This document shows, in pieces, positions 8,224-20,055 of a stretch of 64,000 nt of DNA. Location: the NCBI RefSeq assembly GCF_900107775.1, contig NZ_FNRF01000004.1:359388-423387 (forward strand), given 5' to 3'. The translations under genes were made by a program, and so were the position numbers. The stretch is from Xylanibacter ruminicola (GTDB lineage Bacteria; Bacteroidota; Bacteroidia; Bacteroidales; Bacteroidaceae). The notes under the pieces are model-generated. The model did no database searches. It had not been told where the DNA came from and worked only from the letters and a program-made list of their open reading frames with translations. The first letter of the stretch is position 1. Each line of letters opens with the position of its first letter.

Positions 8224-9357
8224 ATGAAAAAGGTATTTTGGATGATGGCGCTTATGGCATCGATGGCAATCAATGCCAACGCAGAGACTCTGCCCGAAGT
8301 AGAGGAGATAGAGTCATCACAGGAGAAGGCTACCGTCGAGGTTCCTGCCTGGGTAAAGAACATCAAATTCAGTGGCTACGGCATGCTGCAATATCAAGGA
8401 CAAGATCGAGAGGATAATCATTCTAACACTTTCAATCTGCGTCTGGCTCGTTTCATTCTGGATGGTAAGATTGGCGACTTCGACTGGCGCGCCCAAATTC
8501 AGGGAACCAACCTGAAGGGTCCAGCCGAGCCTACAGTACAGTTGGTTGACCTTTATGCTGAATGGCGTAAATACCCAGAGTTCAAGGTTCGTGCAGGTCA
8601 GTTCAAGCGTGCCTTCACTTACGAGAACCCCACCAACCCCATCACTCAGGGCTGGCGCGCCTATGCTGATGTAATCAACAATCTGTCAGGTTTCGGCGAT
8701 CGTACTGGTGAGAAATCTTCAGGTGGTCGTGATATCGGTATTCAGGTTTCAGGTGACTTGTTCCCCAATGCCAATGGTCGCCGTGTGTTCCACTATCAGG
8801 TAGGTGTTTATAACGGCGAGGGTATAAACCAGAAAGATAAGGACAATAAGAAGGATATTATTGGCGGTGTATGGGTTATGCCTATTAAGGGACTTCGCAT
8901 TGGTGCTTTTGGTTGGACTGGTACTCGTGGCGAGTTGGCAACAACCTATATAGATGCTAAAGGAGTAAAGCAGAACGTAACTATTATGAGCGCTCGTAAA
9001 AACCGTTATGCCCTTTCTGCTGAATACAGCACTGGTGAATACATGTTCCGCTCTGAGTATCTGCACTCACAGGGTTACGGTTCAAACCTCGACGATGGCG
9101 ACAAGGCTGATGGTTGGTACGTATTCGGTATCGTACCTCTTATCAAAGGTAAATTGCACGGCAAGGCTCGTTATCAGACCTATCGCGTAGCCAAGGAGTG
9201 GAGCTCAGCCAAGACATCATATGAGTGCGGTTTGAACTATTATTTCACAAAGAACCTCGAACTCCACGCCGAATATGCTCGCATCAACGATAAGAGCTTA
9301 GCTACACCAAAGCACAGTTACAACATGGTTACCTGCGAGCTCGACTTCAGATTCTGA
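8224..9357 (+). CDS. Outer-membrane porin, OprO/OprP (phosphate-selective) family
   Basis: This 377-aa protein starts with a signal peptide (MKKVFWMMALMASMAINANA). It continues as alternating amphipathic beta strands typical of a porin barrel and ends in an aromatic outer-membrane insertion signal (CELDFRF). Sequence blocks such as FSGYGMLQYQGQDRE and FKVRAGQFKRAFTYENP fit the porin O/P family. Substrate specificity is not predictable, since many Bacteroidales members are general or phosphate-related pores. The last 40 bp overlap the 3' end of the convergent flippase gene. Both C-termini look genuine. Confidence 0.85.
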   Translation: MKKVFWMMALMASMAINANAETLPEVEEIESSQEKATVEVPAWVKNIKFSGYGMLQYQGQDREDNHSNTFNLRLARFILDGKIGDFDWRAQIQGTNLKGPAEPTVQLVDLYAEWRKYPEFKVRAGQFKRAFTYENPTNPITQGWRAYADVINNLSGFGDRTGEKSSGGRDIGIQVSGDLFPNANGRRVFHYQVGVYNGEGINQKDKDNKKDIIGGVWVMPIKGLRIGAFGWTGTRGELATTYIDAKGVKQNVTIMSARKNRYALSAEYSTGEYMFRSEYLHSQGYGSNLDDGDKADGWYVFGIVPLIKGKLHGKARYQTYRVAKEWSSAKTSYECGLNYYFTKNLELHAEYARINDKSLATPKHSYNMVTCELDFRF

Positions 9358-10775
9358 AACGCATAAAGCGCACTCGCCGCGATAGCCACCAATTCTACTA
9401 CCCAGTAGACGATGCCATCCAGAAAGATGGTGCAGGCATAGGCGAGGAATCCGAACAAAAGCAATACGATTGCATATCGATATACGGCTGCCGACATACG
9501 GTAGCCGTATTTTTTATAGGCATAACCATTAATCATCAGGCACTCGAACACATGCGCCAGCGTGATGGCGATACCAGTACCCAGCAAGCCCCAATATTGA
9601 TAGCCAAGCACTATCAACAGCACAAACACCACAAAATAAGCAGTCTCCAGCATCAGGTAGGTCATCGAATAGCCACGAGCCAATGTGATGTAAGCCACAG
9701 GCATCGTCAGCACCTTGAAAAACATGGCCAAGGCAGCCACCTGCGCCATAGGCACCACGGGCACAAACTCGCTGGTGAAAAGATACGGAATAAGTATCGG
9801 CAACAAAGCAATGAGGGCTGTAAGCATAGGGGCTACGATTAGCAGCGACACCTCCATCTGTCGATTCACCGTCAGGTTGGTTGCTGCCACATCATGGTTA
9901 ACAGCCGAGAGGCGCGGATAATAATCGGTATCCATAGCCGAGAACACCATACCGGCATAGGTAATGGTAAGCATATAGCCGGCATTATACAAGCCCAGCA
10001 CCTCCAGATTGCCCACCACATTCAGATACGAGCGCACAAACATCTCGGCCCCGCTCCCCACAATGCCAGCCAACGTAAACGCCACACCCAGACGAACCAT
10101 CTCCATACCCTCGCCCAGAATGCCTCGCGTACCTCGAAGCTGCAATGGGAAGATGCGCCACGAAAACCATAACGTGGCACTCATGGTAGCAAATGCCATC
10201 AGCACTATCACCGGTACGATACCAGCCTGGCCAAACATATAATAGATGGGGATGGCGATGGCTAACGACGCCAAGGCGGCCACAATCTGTACCAGAGCCA
10301 AGGCCCCCAGCTTACGCACACCTTTCAGGATAGCCGTTTCGCCACCCGTAACAGCCAGCATACCAATGGCAGGTGCTAACAGTACAAAGTGCAAGGTGTG
10401 ATTGCCCCACGAGAAGGTGGCATTACTGAAAAACGGACCTAAAACCACGCATACCAGCATGCCCAGCAAAGCGGTAAGCAAGCACCAGCCACGCACCACT
10501 TTCACATAGTGGGCAGTACGCTCGGTATCGCCGGCATCGTAGTATTCCGATATATGGCGCACCGCACTCATGGCAATACCAAAGTTGGTGGCCTGCGATA
10601 TCAGCTGCACCGTGGTATTAAAGAGCGACACCAAGCCCATGCCACCAGGCCCAAGCAGCATGGCCACGAACTTATTGCGCACAAGACCTATCAACACATT
10701 CAGGCCTTGCACCCCGCCAAATACACCCGTGTATTTCAGCACGTGACTATAACTCTCGTCGCGCTCTTCGTTCAT
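9318..10775 (-). CDS. Polysaccharide flippase, MOP superfamily (Wzx-like)
   Basis: A 485-aa protein with about 12-14 predicted membrane spans and the MOP/Wzx N-terminus (YTGVFGGVQGLNVLIGLVRN, LLGPGGMGLVSLFN). It would flip undecaprenyl-linked glycan units across the inner membrane. The divergent glycosyltransferase genes from 10848 probably build the substrate. It is transcribed alone from a promoter at 10795-10825. Its 3' end overlaps the porin gene tail to tail by 40 bp. Confidence 0.85.
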   Translation of the reverse strand: MNEERDESYSHVLKYTGVFGGVQGLNVLIGLVRNKFVAMLLGPGGMGLVSLFNTTVQLISQATNFGIAMSAVRHISEYYDAGDTERTAHYVKVVRGWCLLTALLGMLVCVVLGPFFSNATFSWGNHTLHFVLLAPAIGMLAVTGGETAILKGVRKLGALALVQIVAALASLAIAIPIYYMFGQAGIVPVIVLMAFATMSATLWFSWRIFPLQLRGTRGILGEGMEMVRLGVAFTLAGIVGSGAEMFVRSYLNVVGNLEVLGLYNAGYMLTITYAGMVFSAMDTDYYPRLSAVNHDVAATNLTVNRQMEVSLLIVAPMLTALIALLPILIPYLFTSEFVPVVPMAQVAALAMFFKVLTMPVAYITLARGYSMTYLMLETAYFVVFVLLIVLGYQYWGLLGTGIAITLAHVFECLMINGYAYKKYGYRMSAAVYRYAIVLLLFGFLAYACTIFLDGIVYWVVELVAIAASALYAFQNLKSSSQVTML

Positions 10776-10794
10776 AATTCCTTAAAAACAAACG

Positions 10795-10825
10795 CAAAAG
10801 TAAGCAAATTATTACGATTATCCAA
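10795..10825 (-). promoter_or_regulatory. Flippase promoter
   Basis: Minus strand: TTG (10825-10823), 20-bp spacer, TACTTTTG (10802-10795). The -7 boxes of the two divergent genes are only about 33 bp apart. Confidence 0.7.
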
Positions 10826-10834
10826 ATAAATTTG

Positions 10835-10842
10835 TAACTTTG
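10835..10842 (+). promoter_or_regulatory. -7 box immediately before the glycosyltransferase ATG
   Basis: TAACTTTG ends 5 nt before ATG 10848, so transcription should start at or next to the start codon and the mRNA would be leaderless or nearly so. The -33 element is weak. Confidence 0.6.
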
Positions 10843-10847
10843 TGCCC

Positions 10848-11723
10848 ATGAAACTGAGTATCATCATCCCTGTTTATCGCACAGAAGCCACGCTCCACAA
10901 ATGTGTTGAGAGCGTGCTTAACCAGAATCTCGACGATTTTGAGGTGATACTCGTTGACGACGGATCGCCCGACAACAGCCCGCAGATATGCGACGACTGG
11001 GCAGCGAAAGATGCACATATCCGGGTTATCCACAAGCCGAACGGAGGCTTGAGCAATGCACGTAATGCAGGGTTGGATAAGGCCCAGGGTGATTATATCA
11101 CCTTTGTAGATTCTGATGATTACATCGCAGCCAACACCTATGCCCCTTTACTTCAGTATATGGAGGATGCCGACCTGTTGGAATACTCTATTGCCAACCG
11201 CCTGTCGCTCCCCGACTGCATTTATACAGATGCTCAGAAATACTGGCTCCAAGGTCAAGCCTATCGTCACACCTACGCTTGTAACAAAATCTATAAGAAA
11301 TCGCTTTTCTGCAATATAAGATATCCTGAAGATAAGGTATTCGAGGATGTTTACACGCTCCCCCATCTGCTCGAGGCTGCAAAGACAATCAGAACCTGCA
11401 GCCAAGGATACTATCACTATTGTTATAATCCGCAGAGCATTACAGCAAATGCCAATGGCAAACAATTGGAGATGCTATTGGATGCACACTTGAATAGCGG
11501 AATGCCAATAGACGACAGCTACTACCTATACCTGCTGAATATCCAGATCGACGTATGGGAACGACTTGGAGGCGACATCAAACTACCTTTCAGGAACGTC
11601 CATCACCAAGCATTCAGAGGTACCCAAAAGCTAAAAGCGATAACTAACAATATATTGGGAATAAAAATAATATGCATCATCAGCAAATTCATACATCAGT
11701 TCAGGCAGCCCAGCCGTTGGTAA
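10848..11723 (+). CDS. Glycosyltransferase family 2
   Basis: A 291-aa GT-A fold enzyme with the classic GT2 start MKLSIIIPVYRTEATLHKCV, the nucleotide-binding VDDGSPDNS and the metal-binding FVDSDDYI near residue 90. It would transfer a sugar from a nucleotide donor to a lipid-linked glycan at the cytoplasmic membrane face. An in-frame GTG at 10842 overlaps the -7 box and is rejected. The 3' end overlaps the next gene by 52 bp. Confidence 0.88.
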   Translation: MKLSIIIPVYRTEATLHKCVESVLNQNLDDFEVILVDDGSPDNSPQICDDWAAKDAHIRVIHKPNGGLSNARNAGLDKAQGDYITFVDSDDYIAANTYAPLLQYMEDADLLEYSIANRLSLPDCIYTDAQKYWLQGQAYRHTYACNKIYKKSLFCNIRYPEDKVFEDVYTLPHLLEAAKTIRTCSQGYYHYCYNPQSITANANGKQLEMLLDAHLNSGMPIDDSYYLYLLNIQIDVWERLGGDIKLPFRNVHHQAFRGTQKLKAITNNILGIKIICIISKFIHQFRQPSRW

Positions 11724-12673
11724 CCTTCATTGTTACCTATTACAATCTGCCAGTTCAGATGTTGTGCGAGTGTGTCGACAGCATCTTGGCATTATCGTTG
11801 TCTGAAAGCGAACGTGAGATCATCATCATCGACGACGGCTCAGAAGTCAGTCCTATGAATGCACTGATGAAGTATGGCGACGATATCGTCTATATCCGCC
11901 AGCATCATCAAGGTGTAAGTGTGGCCCGTAACACAGCCCTGCATATGGCTAAAGGAGCGTTTATCCAGATTGTTGATGGCGACGATGTTCTGATAAAAGA
12001 GCCCTATGAGCAATGTTTAGATATTGCCAGGAGCCATCCCGACGCAGAAATCATCGTGTTCGACTTCAGCACCACGCCCACTATGGCCACTGTTTCCAAA
12101 GATGATGTCAAGCTGCTTTCGGGAGTCGCCTATCTTAGCAACCACAACATTCAAGGTTCCATCTGGTGTAAGCTTTTCCGACAATCGGTACGAAGTCAGT
12201 TAGAGTTTACGCCTGGCATCTGTTATGGCGAAGACGAGGAATTCACTCCCCAGTTGATATTAAGGGCCGAGGTGGTTTATCTCACACCTTACAAGGCTTA
12301 CTACTACCGCCAGCATAAGGATTCTGCCATCCAGCAACACGACGAGAGCAGCAAGGAAAAGCGTCTGAACGATAATCTTCAAGTAATACGTCATCTGCAG
12401 TTGCTGGCCGACCGCATGCCTTACAACGATCGTCTTGCCATGAATCGCCGTGTGGCCCAACTCACGATGGATTATATCTATAACGTCATCATGTTATACC
12501 ATTCACCAAAGGTACTCAACACTACTGTCAATACCCTGCGCCAATACGGGCTCTTCCCCTTACCCGATCACGACTACACCACCAAATACACTTGGTTCCG
12601 CAGGATCACCAGCACCAGTATTGGGCGCACTTTGCTATTGCACACCCTGCCTTTAATCAATAAAGAACGATGA
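11672..12673 (+). CDS. Glycosyltransferase family 2
   Basis: A 333-aa GT2 protein: strand 1 LVTFIVTYYNLPVQ from about residue 17, IIIDDGSE, IQIVDGDDVL as the metal-binding DxD-like site, and CYGEDEEFTPQLIL as a probable catalytic acidic motif. The start lies 52 bp inside the preceding gene. Any later start would remove the first beta strand, so the overlap is probably real and suggests translational coupling. Donor and acceptor unknown. Confidence 0.85.
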   Translation: MHHQQIHTSVQAAQPLVTFIVTYYNLPVQMLCECVDSILALSLSESEREIIIIDDGSEVSPMNALMKYGDDIVYIRQHHQGVSVARNTALHMAKGAFIQIVDGDDVLIKEPYEQCLDIARSHPDAEIIVFDFSTTPTMATVSKDDVKLLSGVAYLSNHNIQGSIWCKLFRQSVRSQLEFTPGICYGEDEEFTPQLILRAEVVYLTPYKAYYYRQHKDSAIQQHDESSKEKRLNDNLQVIRHLQLLADRMPYNDRLAMNRRVAQLTMDYIYNVIMLYHSPKVLNTTVNTLRQYGLFPLPDHDYTTKYTWFRRITSTSIGRTLLLHTLPLINKER

Positions 12674-13761
12674 AGATACTACTGGTTGGCGAATATAGCA
12701 ATGTTCACGCCACGCTGGCCGAAGCACTGCGGCAGTTGGGGCATCAGGTCACCGTTATATCCAATGGCGACTTCTTCAAGGATTACCCGCGCGATATCGA
12801 TGTGGCACGCAAACCCGGCAAACTCGGAGGCATTCAGTTGATGCTAAAACTCTACGCCCTGCTCCCCCAATTGCAAGGCTACGATGTGGTGCAGCTCATC
12901 AACCCGATGTTCTTCGAACTGAAGGCCGAACGCCTCTTCTGGTTCTACCGCTATCTGCGCAAGCACAACAAGCGCCTGTTCCTTGGTGCCTTTGGTATGG
13001 ATTATTATTGGGTTCACACATGTACATACGAAAAGCCGCTACGCTATAGCGACTTCAATATCGGCGACAAGGTGCGTACCGATGCCGAGGCCACTTACTA
13101 TCAGCACGATTGGCTTGGCACATCCAAAGAGCGGCTCAACAAGATGATAGCCCAAGATTGCGACGGCATCATTGCTGGTCTCTACGAATATTGGGCCTGC
13201 TACCAGCCCCAGTTTGCCGATAAAACATGCTTCATCCCCTTCCCTATCCGCATGCCTGCGGAGAGTTGCACGGTCAGATGTGATACATCAAAAACCATCA
13301 TCTTTATCGGCATTAATCGCCAGCGCTCTGCCTATAAGGGCACCGACATCATGCTCCAGGCAGCCATCGATGTCACAACGAAACATCCCGATAAGATGAA
13401 GTTGGTAAAGGTAGAATCGGTTCCATTTGCACAATACCAGAAACTGATGGAAGGCAGCGATGCCATACTCGACCAGCTCTATGCTTACACCCCATCCATG
13501 AACCCCTTATTGGCCATGTCGAAGGGCATTATCTGCATTGGTGGTGGTGAGCCCGAGAACTACGGGATTATCAACGAAAACGAACTACGTCCTATCATCA
13601 ACGTAGCCCCTACTTACGATAGTGTTTTTCACGAGCTTGAAAAATTGGTACTTAACCCCGATCGCATTCCCGAACTGAAACGCCAAAGCGTGGAATACGT
13701 GCGTAAGCACCACGATTACCTGAAAGTAGCCCGCCAATACCTTGATTTCTGGACAAAATAA
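12670..13761 (+). CDS. Glycosyltransferase, GT-B type
   Basis: A 363-aa protein whose N-terminus (MKILLVGEYSNVHATLAEAL) and C-terminal half (DAILDQLYAYTPSMNPLLAMSKG) suggest a GT-B glycosyltransferase. It is clearly paralogous to the gene at 44641-45717 in the capsule operon, which shares MKILLxGEYS, LGHQV, SNGDxxxDYP and the C-terminal KYHSY/KHHDY-type end. It overlaps the preceding stop by 4 bp (ATGA), so the three genes form one operon that ends at the terminator 13765-13786. Confidence 0.75.
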   Translation: MKILLVGEYSNVHATLAEALRQLGHQVTVISNGDFFKDYPRDIDVARKPGKLGGIQLMLKLYALLPQLQGYDVVQLINPMFFELKAERLFWFYRYLRKHNKRLFLGAFGMDYYWVHTCTYEKPLRYSDFNIGDKVRTDAEATYYQHDWLGTSKERLNKMIAQDCDGIIAGLYEYWACYQPQFADKTCFIPFPIRMPAESCTVRCDTSKTIIFIGINRQRSAYKGTDIMLQAAIDVTTKHPDKMKLVKVESVPFAQYQKLMEGSDAILDQLYAYTPSMNPLLAMSKGIICIGGGEPENYGIINENELRPIINVAPTYDSVFHELEKLVLNPDRIPELKRQSVEYVRKHHDYLKVARQYLDFWTK

Positions 13762-13764
13762 AAA

Positions 13765-13786
13765 AGCTCCACATTTCTGTGGAGCT
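13765..13786. terminator. Bidirectional intrinsic terminator
   Basis: Perfect 9-bp stem AGCTCCACA/TGTGGAGCT with loop TTTC. T-rich tracts follow on both strands. It ends the glycosyltransferase operon (plus) and rpsP (minus). Confidence 0.9.
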
Positions 13787-13814
13787 CATTTTTTGTCTTC
13801 TGCTATTATCAAGC

Positions 13815-14357
13815 TTATGCCTCAGCAGGAGCCTCCTCAGTAGCGGGAGCCTCAGCAGCGGCAGCAGCAGCCTCGGCCTCAGCCTTAGCAGCAGCCTCAG
13901 CAGCCTTCTTGTCAGCTACCTTCTTAGCAATTGCCTCGTTAACAGCCTTCTCAGCCTTCAAAGCGTTAGCAGCAGCGTCCTTCTTAGCCTTAGCCTCAGC
14001 CTCAGCGATCTTGTTCAGACCGTTCTGCTTGTCAGCCTTCCAGGCATCGAACTTCTTCTGGCATGTAGCCTCGTCGAAAGCGCCCTTCTTTACGCCACCC
14101 TTCAGGTGCTTCATCAGGTAAACGCCCTCACGGCTCAGGATGTTACGTACAGTGTCAGTGGGCTGAGCACCAGTCTCTACCCAGTACAGTGCACGCTCGA
14201 AATTCAGGTCTACTGTGGCAGGATTGGTGTTAGGGTTGTAAGTACCAATCTTTTCAGTGAAACGACCATCACGTGGTGCACGAGCGTCGGCGATTACGAT
14301 GCTGTAGAAAGCATAACCTTTGCGACCACCGCGCTGCAATCTGATTTTTGTTGCCAT
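13815..14357 (-). CDS. rpsP: 30S ribosomal protein S16 with long Ala/Glu tail
   Basis: S16 occupies residues 1 to about 85 ([34 protein letters not shown]) and takes part in 30S assembly. A charged coiled-coil-like extension follows ([20 protein letters not shown]), then a low-complexity Ala/Glu tail ending EEAPAEA. The usual bacterial S16 is about 80-90 aa; extended versions are common in Bacteroidota. It is monocistronic, with its own promoter and terminator, and sits between two glycan genes. A 197-aa plus-strand frame over it is a shadow. Confidence 0.97.
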   Translation of the reverse strand: MATKIRLQRGGRKGYAFYSIVIADARAPRDGRFTEKIGTYNPNTNPATVDLNFERALYWVETGAQPTDTVRNILSREGVYLMKHLKGGVKKGAFDEATCQKKFDAWKADKQNGLNKIAEAEAKAKKDAAANALKAEKAVNEAIAKKVADKKAAEAAAKAEAEAAAAAAEAPATEEAPAEA

Positions 14358-14422
14358 TTTTTAAATCTTTAATTTTTTGTTAATAATTTGAATTTCATGC
14401 TCTTAACTCGTAAAAGCGGGTG

Positions 14423-14452
14423 CAAAATTACAACTTTTCCGTCAATCCACAA
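14423..14452 (-). promoter_or_regulatory. rpsP promoter
   Basis: Minus strand: TTG (14452-14450), 19-bp spacer, TAATTTTG (14430-14423). It leaves an AT-rich leader of about 60 nt before the rpsP ATG. Confidence 0.75.
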
Positions 14453-14472
14453 AATATTTTCATCTTTTTTTG

Positions 14473-14480
14473 TATTTTTG
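14473..14480 (+). promoter_or_regulatory. -7 box of the glycosyltransferase at 14490
   Basis: TATTTTTG ends 9 nt before ATG 14490, so the leader would be only a few nucleotides. This excludes the upstream ATG at 14388. Confidence 0.55.
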
Positions 14481-14489
14481 CACTCAGAA

Positions 14490-15395
14490 ATGAGTCAACA
14501 AGCATTATCAATATTAATTCCAACCTATAATACGGTGTGCGTTAAGCTAGTCGAAGTCCTGTCGCAACAGGCTCAGGCGCTTAACGTTAGCTACGAGATT
14601 ATCGTATCCGACGATGCCTCGCCTAATAGCGAAACCGTGGCTGCCAACCAGGCTATCAACCTTCTGCCCCAGGCCCGTTTCATAGCCCGAACCACCAATA
14701 TCGGCAGTGCTGCCAATCGCAACTACTTAGCTTCCATCAGCCAGTATCCCTGGTTGCTGTTCATCGATTGCGATGTAAGCATCCTTAATCCACAGTTCCT
14801 ATATACCTATTATATATATATGGCGCAACAGGCTGATGTGATTAATGGAGGAATTGCTGTTGCCACCCTACCCGAGATGGCCCTCAACCTGCGCTACCAG
14901 TACGAAAAGCAGGCCGAGCCAGCACATAGTGCCGCCATGCGCCAGCAAAACAAGTATCAGGAGTTCCGCTCAACCAATTTTATGATCCGTAGCAAAGCTT
15001 TTGCCAAATGTCCGTTCGACGAGCGCTTCACCAAGAGCGGCTACGAGGATGTGCTGTTTGGCAAGCAGCTCAAACAGCAACACATGGCCGTACTGCATAT
15101 CGATAACCCGGTAGTGATGACCGAGTTTGAACCGAACCCGGACTATATAGCCAAAACCGAACGCAACCTGCGCACGCTCTTTCAGTTCCGTAATGATCTA
15201 CGTGGCTATTCGCGCTTGCTCACATTGGTTCAGGGCATTCATATCCCCGCCATCCTGTGGCTCATCCGCCTGTGGCACCGACTGTTTGGAGCAGCAGAAA
15301 GGCGGAACCTTTGTGGATCCCGCCCTCTACTCTCTCTTTACCAATTATACCGTTTAGGGTATTATCTTTCTTTACTCAAGCACCGAGAAGGTTAA
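14490..15395 (+). CDS. Glycosyltransferase family 2
   Basis: A 301-aa GT2 protein: LSILIPTYNTVCVKLVEVL, IIVSDDASPNSETVAANQ, FIDCDVSI as the metal-binding site, and TKSGYEDVLFGKQLK as a probable ED catalytic motif. The frame is open from 14388, but the promoter and homology both point to ATG 14490 (MSQQALS). The 3' end overlaps the convergent exported-protein gene by 24 bp. Confidence 0.85.
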   Translation: MSQQALSILIPTYNTVCVKLVEVLSQQAQALNVSYEIIVSDDASPNSETVAANQAINLLPQARFIARTTNIGSAANRNYLASISQYPWLLFIDCDVSILNPQFLYTYYIYMAQQADVINGGIAVATLPEMALNLRYQYEKQAEPAHSAAMRQQNKYQEFRSTNFMIRSKAFAKCPFDERFTKSGYEDVLFGKQLKQQHMAVLHIDNPVVMTEFEPNPDYIAKTERNLRTLFQFRNDLRGYSRLLTLVQGIHIPAILWLIRLWHRLFGAAERRNLCGSRPLLSLYQLYRLGYYLSLLKHREG

Positions 15396-15836
15396 TTTCT
15401 CGTAACCTTCAAAGTCGTCGAACTGAATCTGGAAGTCGGCATACTGGTAGTAGTTACCGCCAGTGTTATGCGTATCCTTCAGTGAGTTACTCTTTGCCAG
15501 TGTATTCAGAATCTGATTGTAAACCACCTTATCGTTGTTGTCATCAGCAATCTGAATAGCCATTGATGTAACGATGCCACCTACTACTTTATAGGTATAA
15601 TCACCTGCAGCATAGAGCTGGAACTCATCTGTTTCCAGAATAGTCTCCAATTCACCAACCTTCTCTACGAGCTCATCGTATGTCAAGTTAACATGTGTAA
15701 TAGGCACGCGATTCTCGTCGAGCTTAATATAAGTGGTGTCACACTCGCTGGTGACCTGAGCATCCTCTGCATAGCTAACGATCGGACCCATCATCAGGGC
15801 GATCAGTAAAACTGTAACTTTTTCTCTCATCTTCAT
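15372..15836 (-). CDS. Hypothetical exported protein
   Basis: A 154-aa protein with a signal peptide (MKMREKVTVLLIALMMGPIVSYA) and a mature domain that I do not recognise. Motifs such as YAAGDYTYKVVGGIVTSMAIQ suggest mixed alpha/beta structure. No lipobox Cys is present, so it is probably periplasmic. The open frame starts with GTG at 15857, but that codon coincides with the expected transcription start. ATG 15836 gives a proper signal peptide; ATG 15830 is also possible. Confidence 0.7.
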   Translation of the reverse strand: MKMREKVTVLLIALMMGPIVSYAEDAQVTSECDTTYIKLDENRVPITHVNLTYDELVEKVGELETILETDEFQLYAAGDYTYKVVGGIVTSMAIQIADDNNDKVVYNQILNTLAKSNSLKDTHNTGGNYYQYADFQIQFDDFEGYEKLTFSVLE

Positions 15837-15861
15837 ATCAATCCATCTTTGTTTCACGGTG

Positions 15862-15892
15862 CAAAGGTAATAATTTAAAAGGTACCCTCCAA
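15862..15892 (-). promoter_or_regulatory. Promoter of the exported-protein gene
   Basis: Minus strand: TTG (15892-15890), 20-bp spacer, TACCTTTG (15869-15862). Confidence 0.75.
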
Positions 15893-15918
15893 GCGTTTTT
15901 GGCTAAAAATTCATAAAA

Positions 15919-15967
15919 TAACCGCCTGCGGGCTACTTTTTGACCGAAATCAAGCCGCAGGCGGTTA
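15919..15967 (-). terminator. Terminator behind the beta-galactosidase gene
   Basis: Perfect 13-bp stem TAACCGCCTGCGG/CCGCAGGCGGTTA with a 23-nt loop. On the minus strand it is followed by a T-rich stretch (ATTTTATGAATTTTT). It lies 36 bp after the lacZ-type stop. Confidence 0.75.
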
Positions 15968-16002
15968 CACTTTGCTATTTAAACGCTTAAAATGCGCTCA
16001 TT

Positions 16003-19173
<3,171 letters not shown>

Positions 19174-19200
19174 GCAAAACACCGAAATTTTAACATCCTC

Positions 19201-19977
19201 TTACAGGTTCTGTATCACGCCTCGGCCGATACCCGTTAGTTTTTCAAGTTGTCTAATCGATGCCCCTTTCTTTCTCAAGTCCGCCAGTGTTTGCAGCTGT
19301 TCCGCCCTCGGCAGTCCTAAGAAATCCATCATGCTGGCGGTTTTTGTCATGTCATGTAGCATCACCAGCACCTGGTCGTCCTTAGGTCGTCGCATCTCCT
19401 CCGTCAGCGGCCCTATACATGCCGCCTGCCTGGGCACTGGCGCTGCCAGCATCCGCTCCATCTCCTCTTGGGACATCTGCTGATAGCTAGCAGGTATCTC
19501 GCAAACGCGCGGCAGTTCACTCTCCTGCCCTGCGTACTCATGCCAACTGCTATATGGATAGTGTTCGGCATCCCACACCTTCATGCGCTCCGGCGCCTGA
19601 CTGATATGTCTCAGCACCGTGTTCCACCGCTCCTCGTTCTCCACTGGTTCGCTCACAAACCTCGCCCTGTATATGGCGCCGTCGCGGTCGTACTTATCAT
19701 TAAAGTAGTGTGCGTAGGCAGCTGCTATGCGCCCCATCGTTACACTCACCGTGTCCGCCTCCTCTTTCAGCATCAGGTGGAAGTGGTCGGGCAGCAGACA
19801 GTACGCATACACCGTAAAGTAGCGCTCCTCGCCATCCTTCGCCGTTTGTAACCTCTCCAGTATTTCAATAAACGTCCGGTAATCTTCATCATCCACATAG
19901 ATGTCGCGGTGCCTCACGCCCTGCATCAGCACATGATACACCCCCGAACGTGCCCTCACTCTCGGTTTCCTAGCCAT
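19201..19977 (-). CDS. REP-associated tyrosine transposase (RAYT), Y1 HUH family
   Basis: About 258 aa. The Y1 transposase core spans residues 1-150, with the N-terminus RKPRVRARSGVYHVLMQGV, the HUH motif in LPDHFHLML and the likely catalytic Tyr in AAAYAHYFNDKY. A C-terminal HTH-like tail follows (SIRQLEKLTGIGRGVIQNL). RAYTs are single-copy chromosomal relatives of IS200 transposases that act on REP hairpins. A 7-bp-stem hairpin lies right upstream (19999-20028). The start is taken at ATG 19977 (MARKPRV); ATG 19989 adds four residues. Confidence 0.85.
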   Translation of the reverse strand: MARKPRVRARSGVYHVLMQGVRHRDIYVDDEDYRTFIEILERLQTAKDGEERYFTVYAYCLLPDHFHLMLKEEADTVSVTMGRIAAAYAHYFNDKYDRDGAIYRARFVSEPVENEERWNTVLRHISQAPERMKVWDAEHYPYSSWHEYAGQESELPRVCEIPASYQQMSQEEMERMLAAPVPRQAACIGPLTEEMRRPKDDQVLVMLHDMTKTASMMDFLGLPRAEQLQTLADLRKKGASIRQLEKLTGIGRGVIQNL

Positions 19978-19998
19978 AAAAATCTTCAAAAACTATTA

Positions 19999-20028
19999 GG
20001 AGTGCAAAGCCCCAAAGCTTCGCACTCC
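19999..20028. repeat. Hairpin between the RAYT and DUF1703 genes
   Basis: GGAGTGC and GCACTCC enclose an inner AGC/GCT pairing. The hairpin follows the DUF1703 ATPase gene (minus) and precedes the RAYT start. It may be a terminator (a T-rich stretch follows on the minus strand) or a REP-like target of the adjacent RAYT. Confidence 0.5.
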
Positions 20029-20055
20029 CCTATTATTCAGCAAATATAATTATCC

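Noticed and set aside
13779..14372. 197-aa Ser/Leu-rich plus-strand frame
   Set aside because: Antisense of rpsP; low complexity comes from the Ala/Glu tail of S16.
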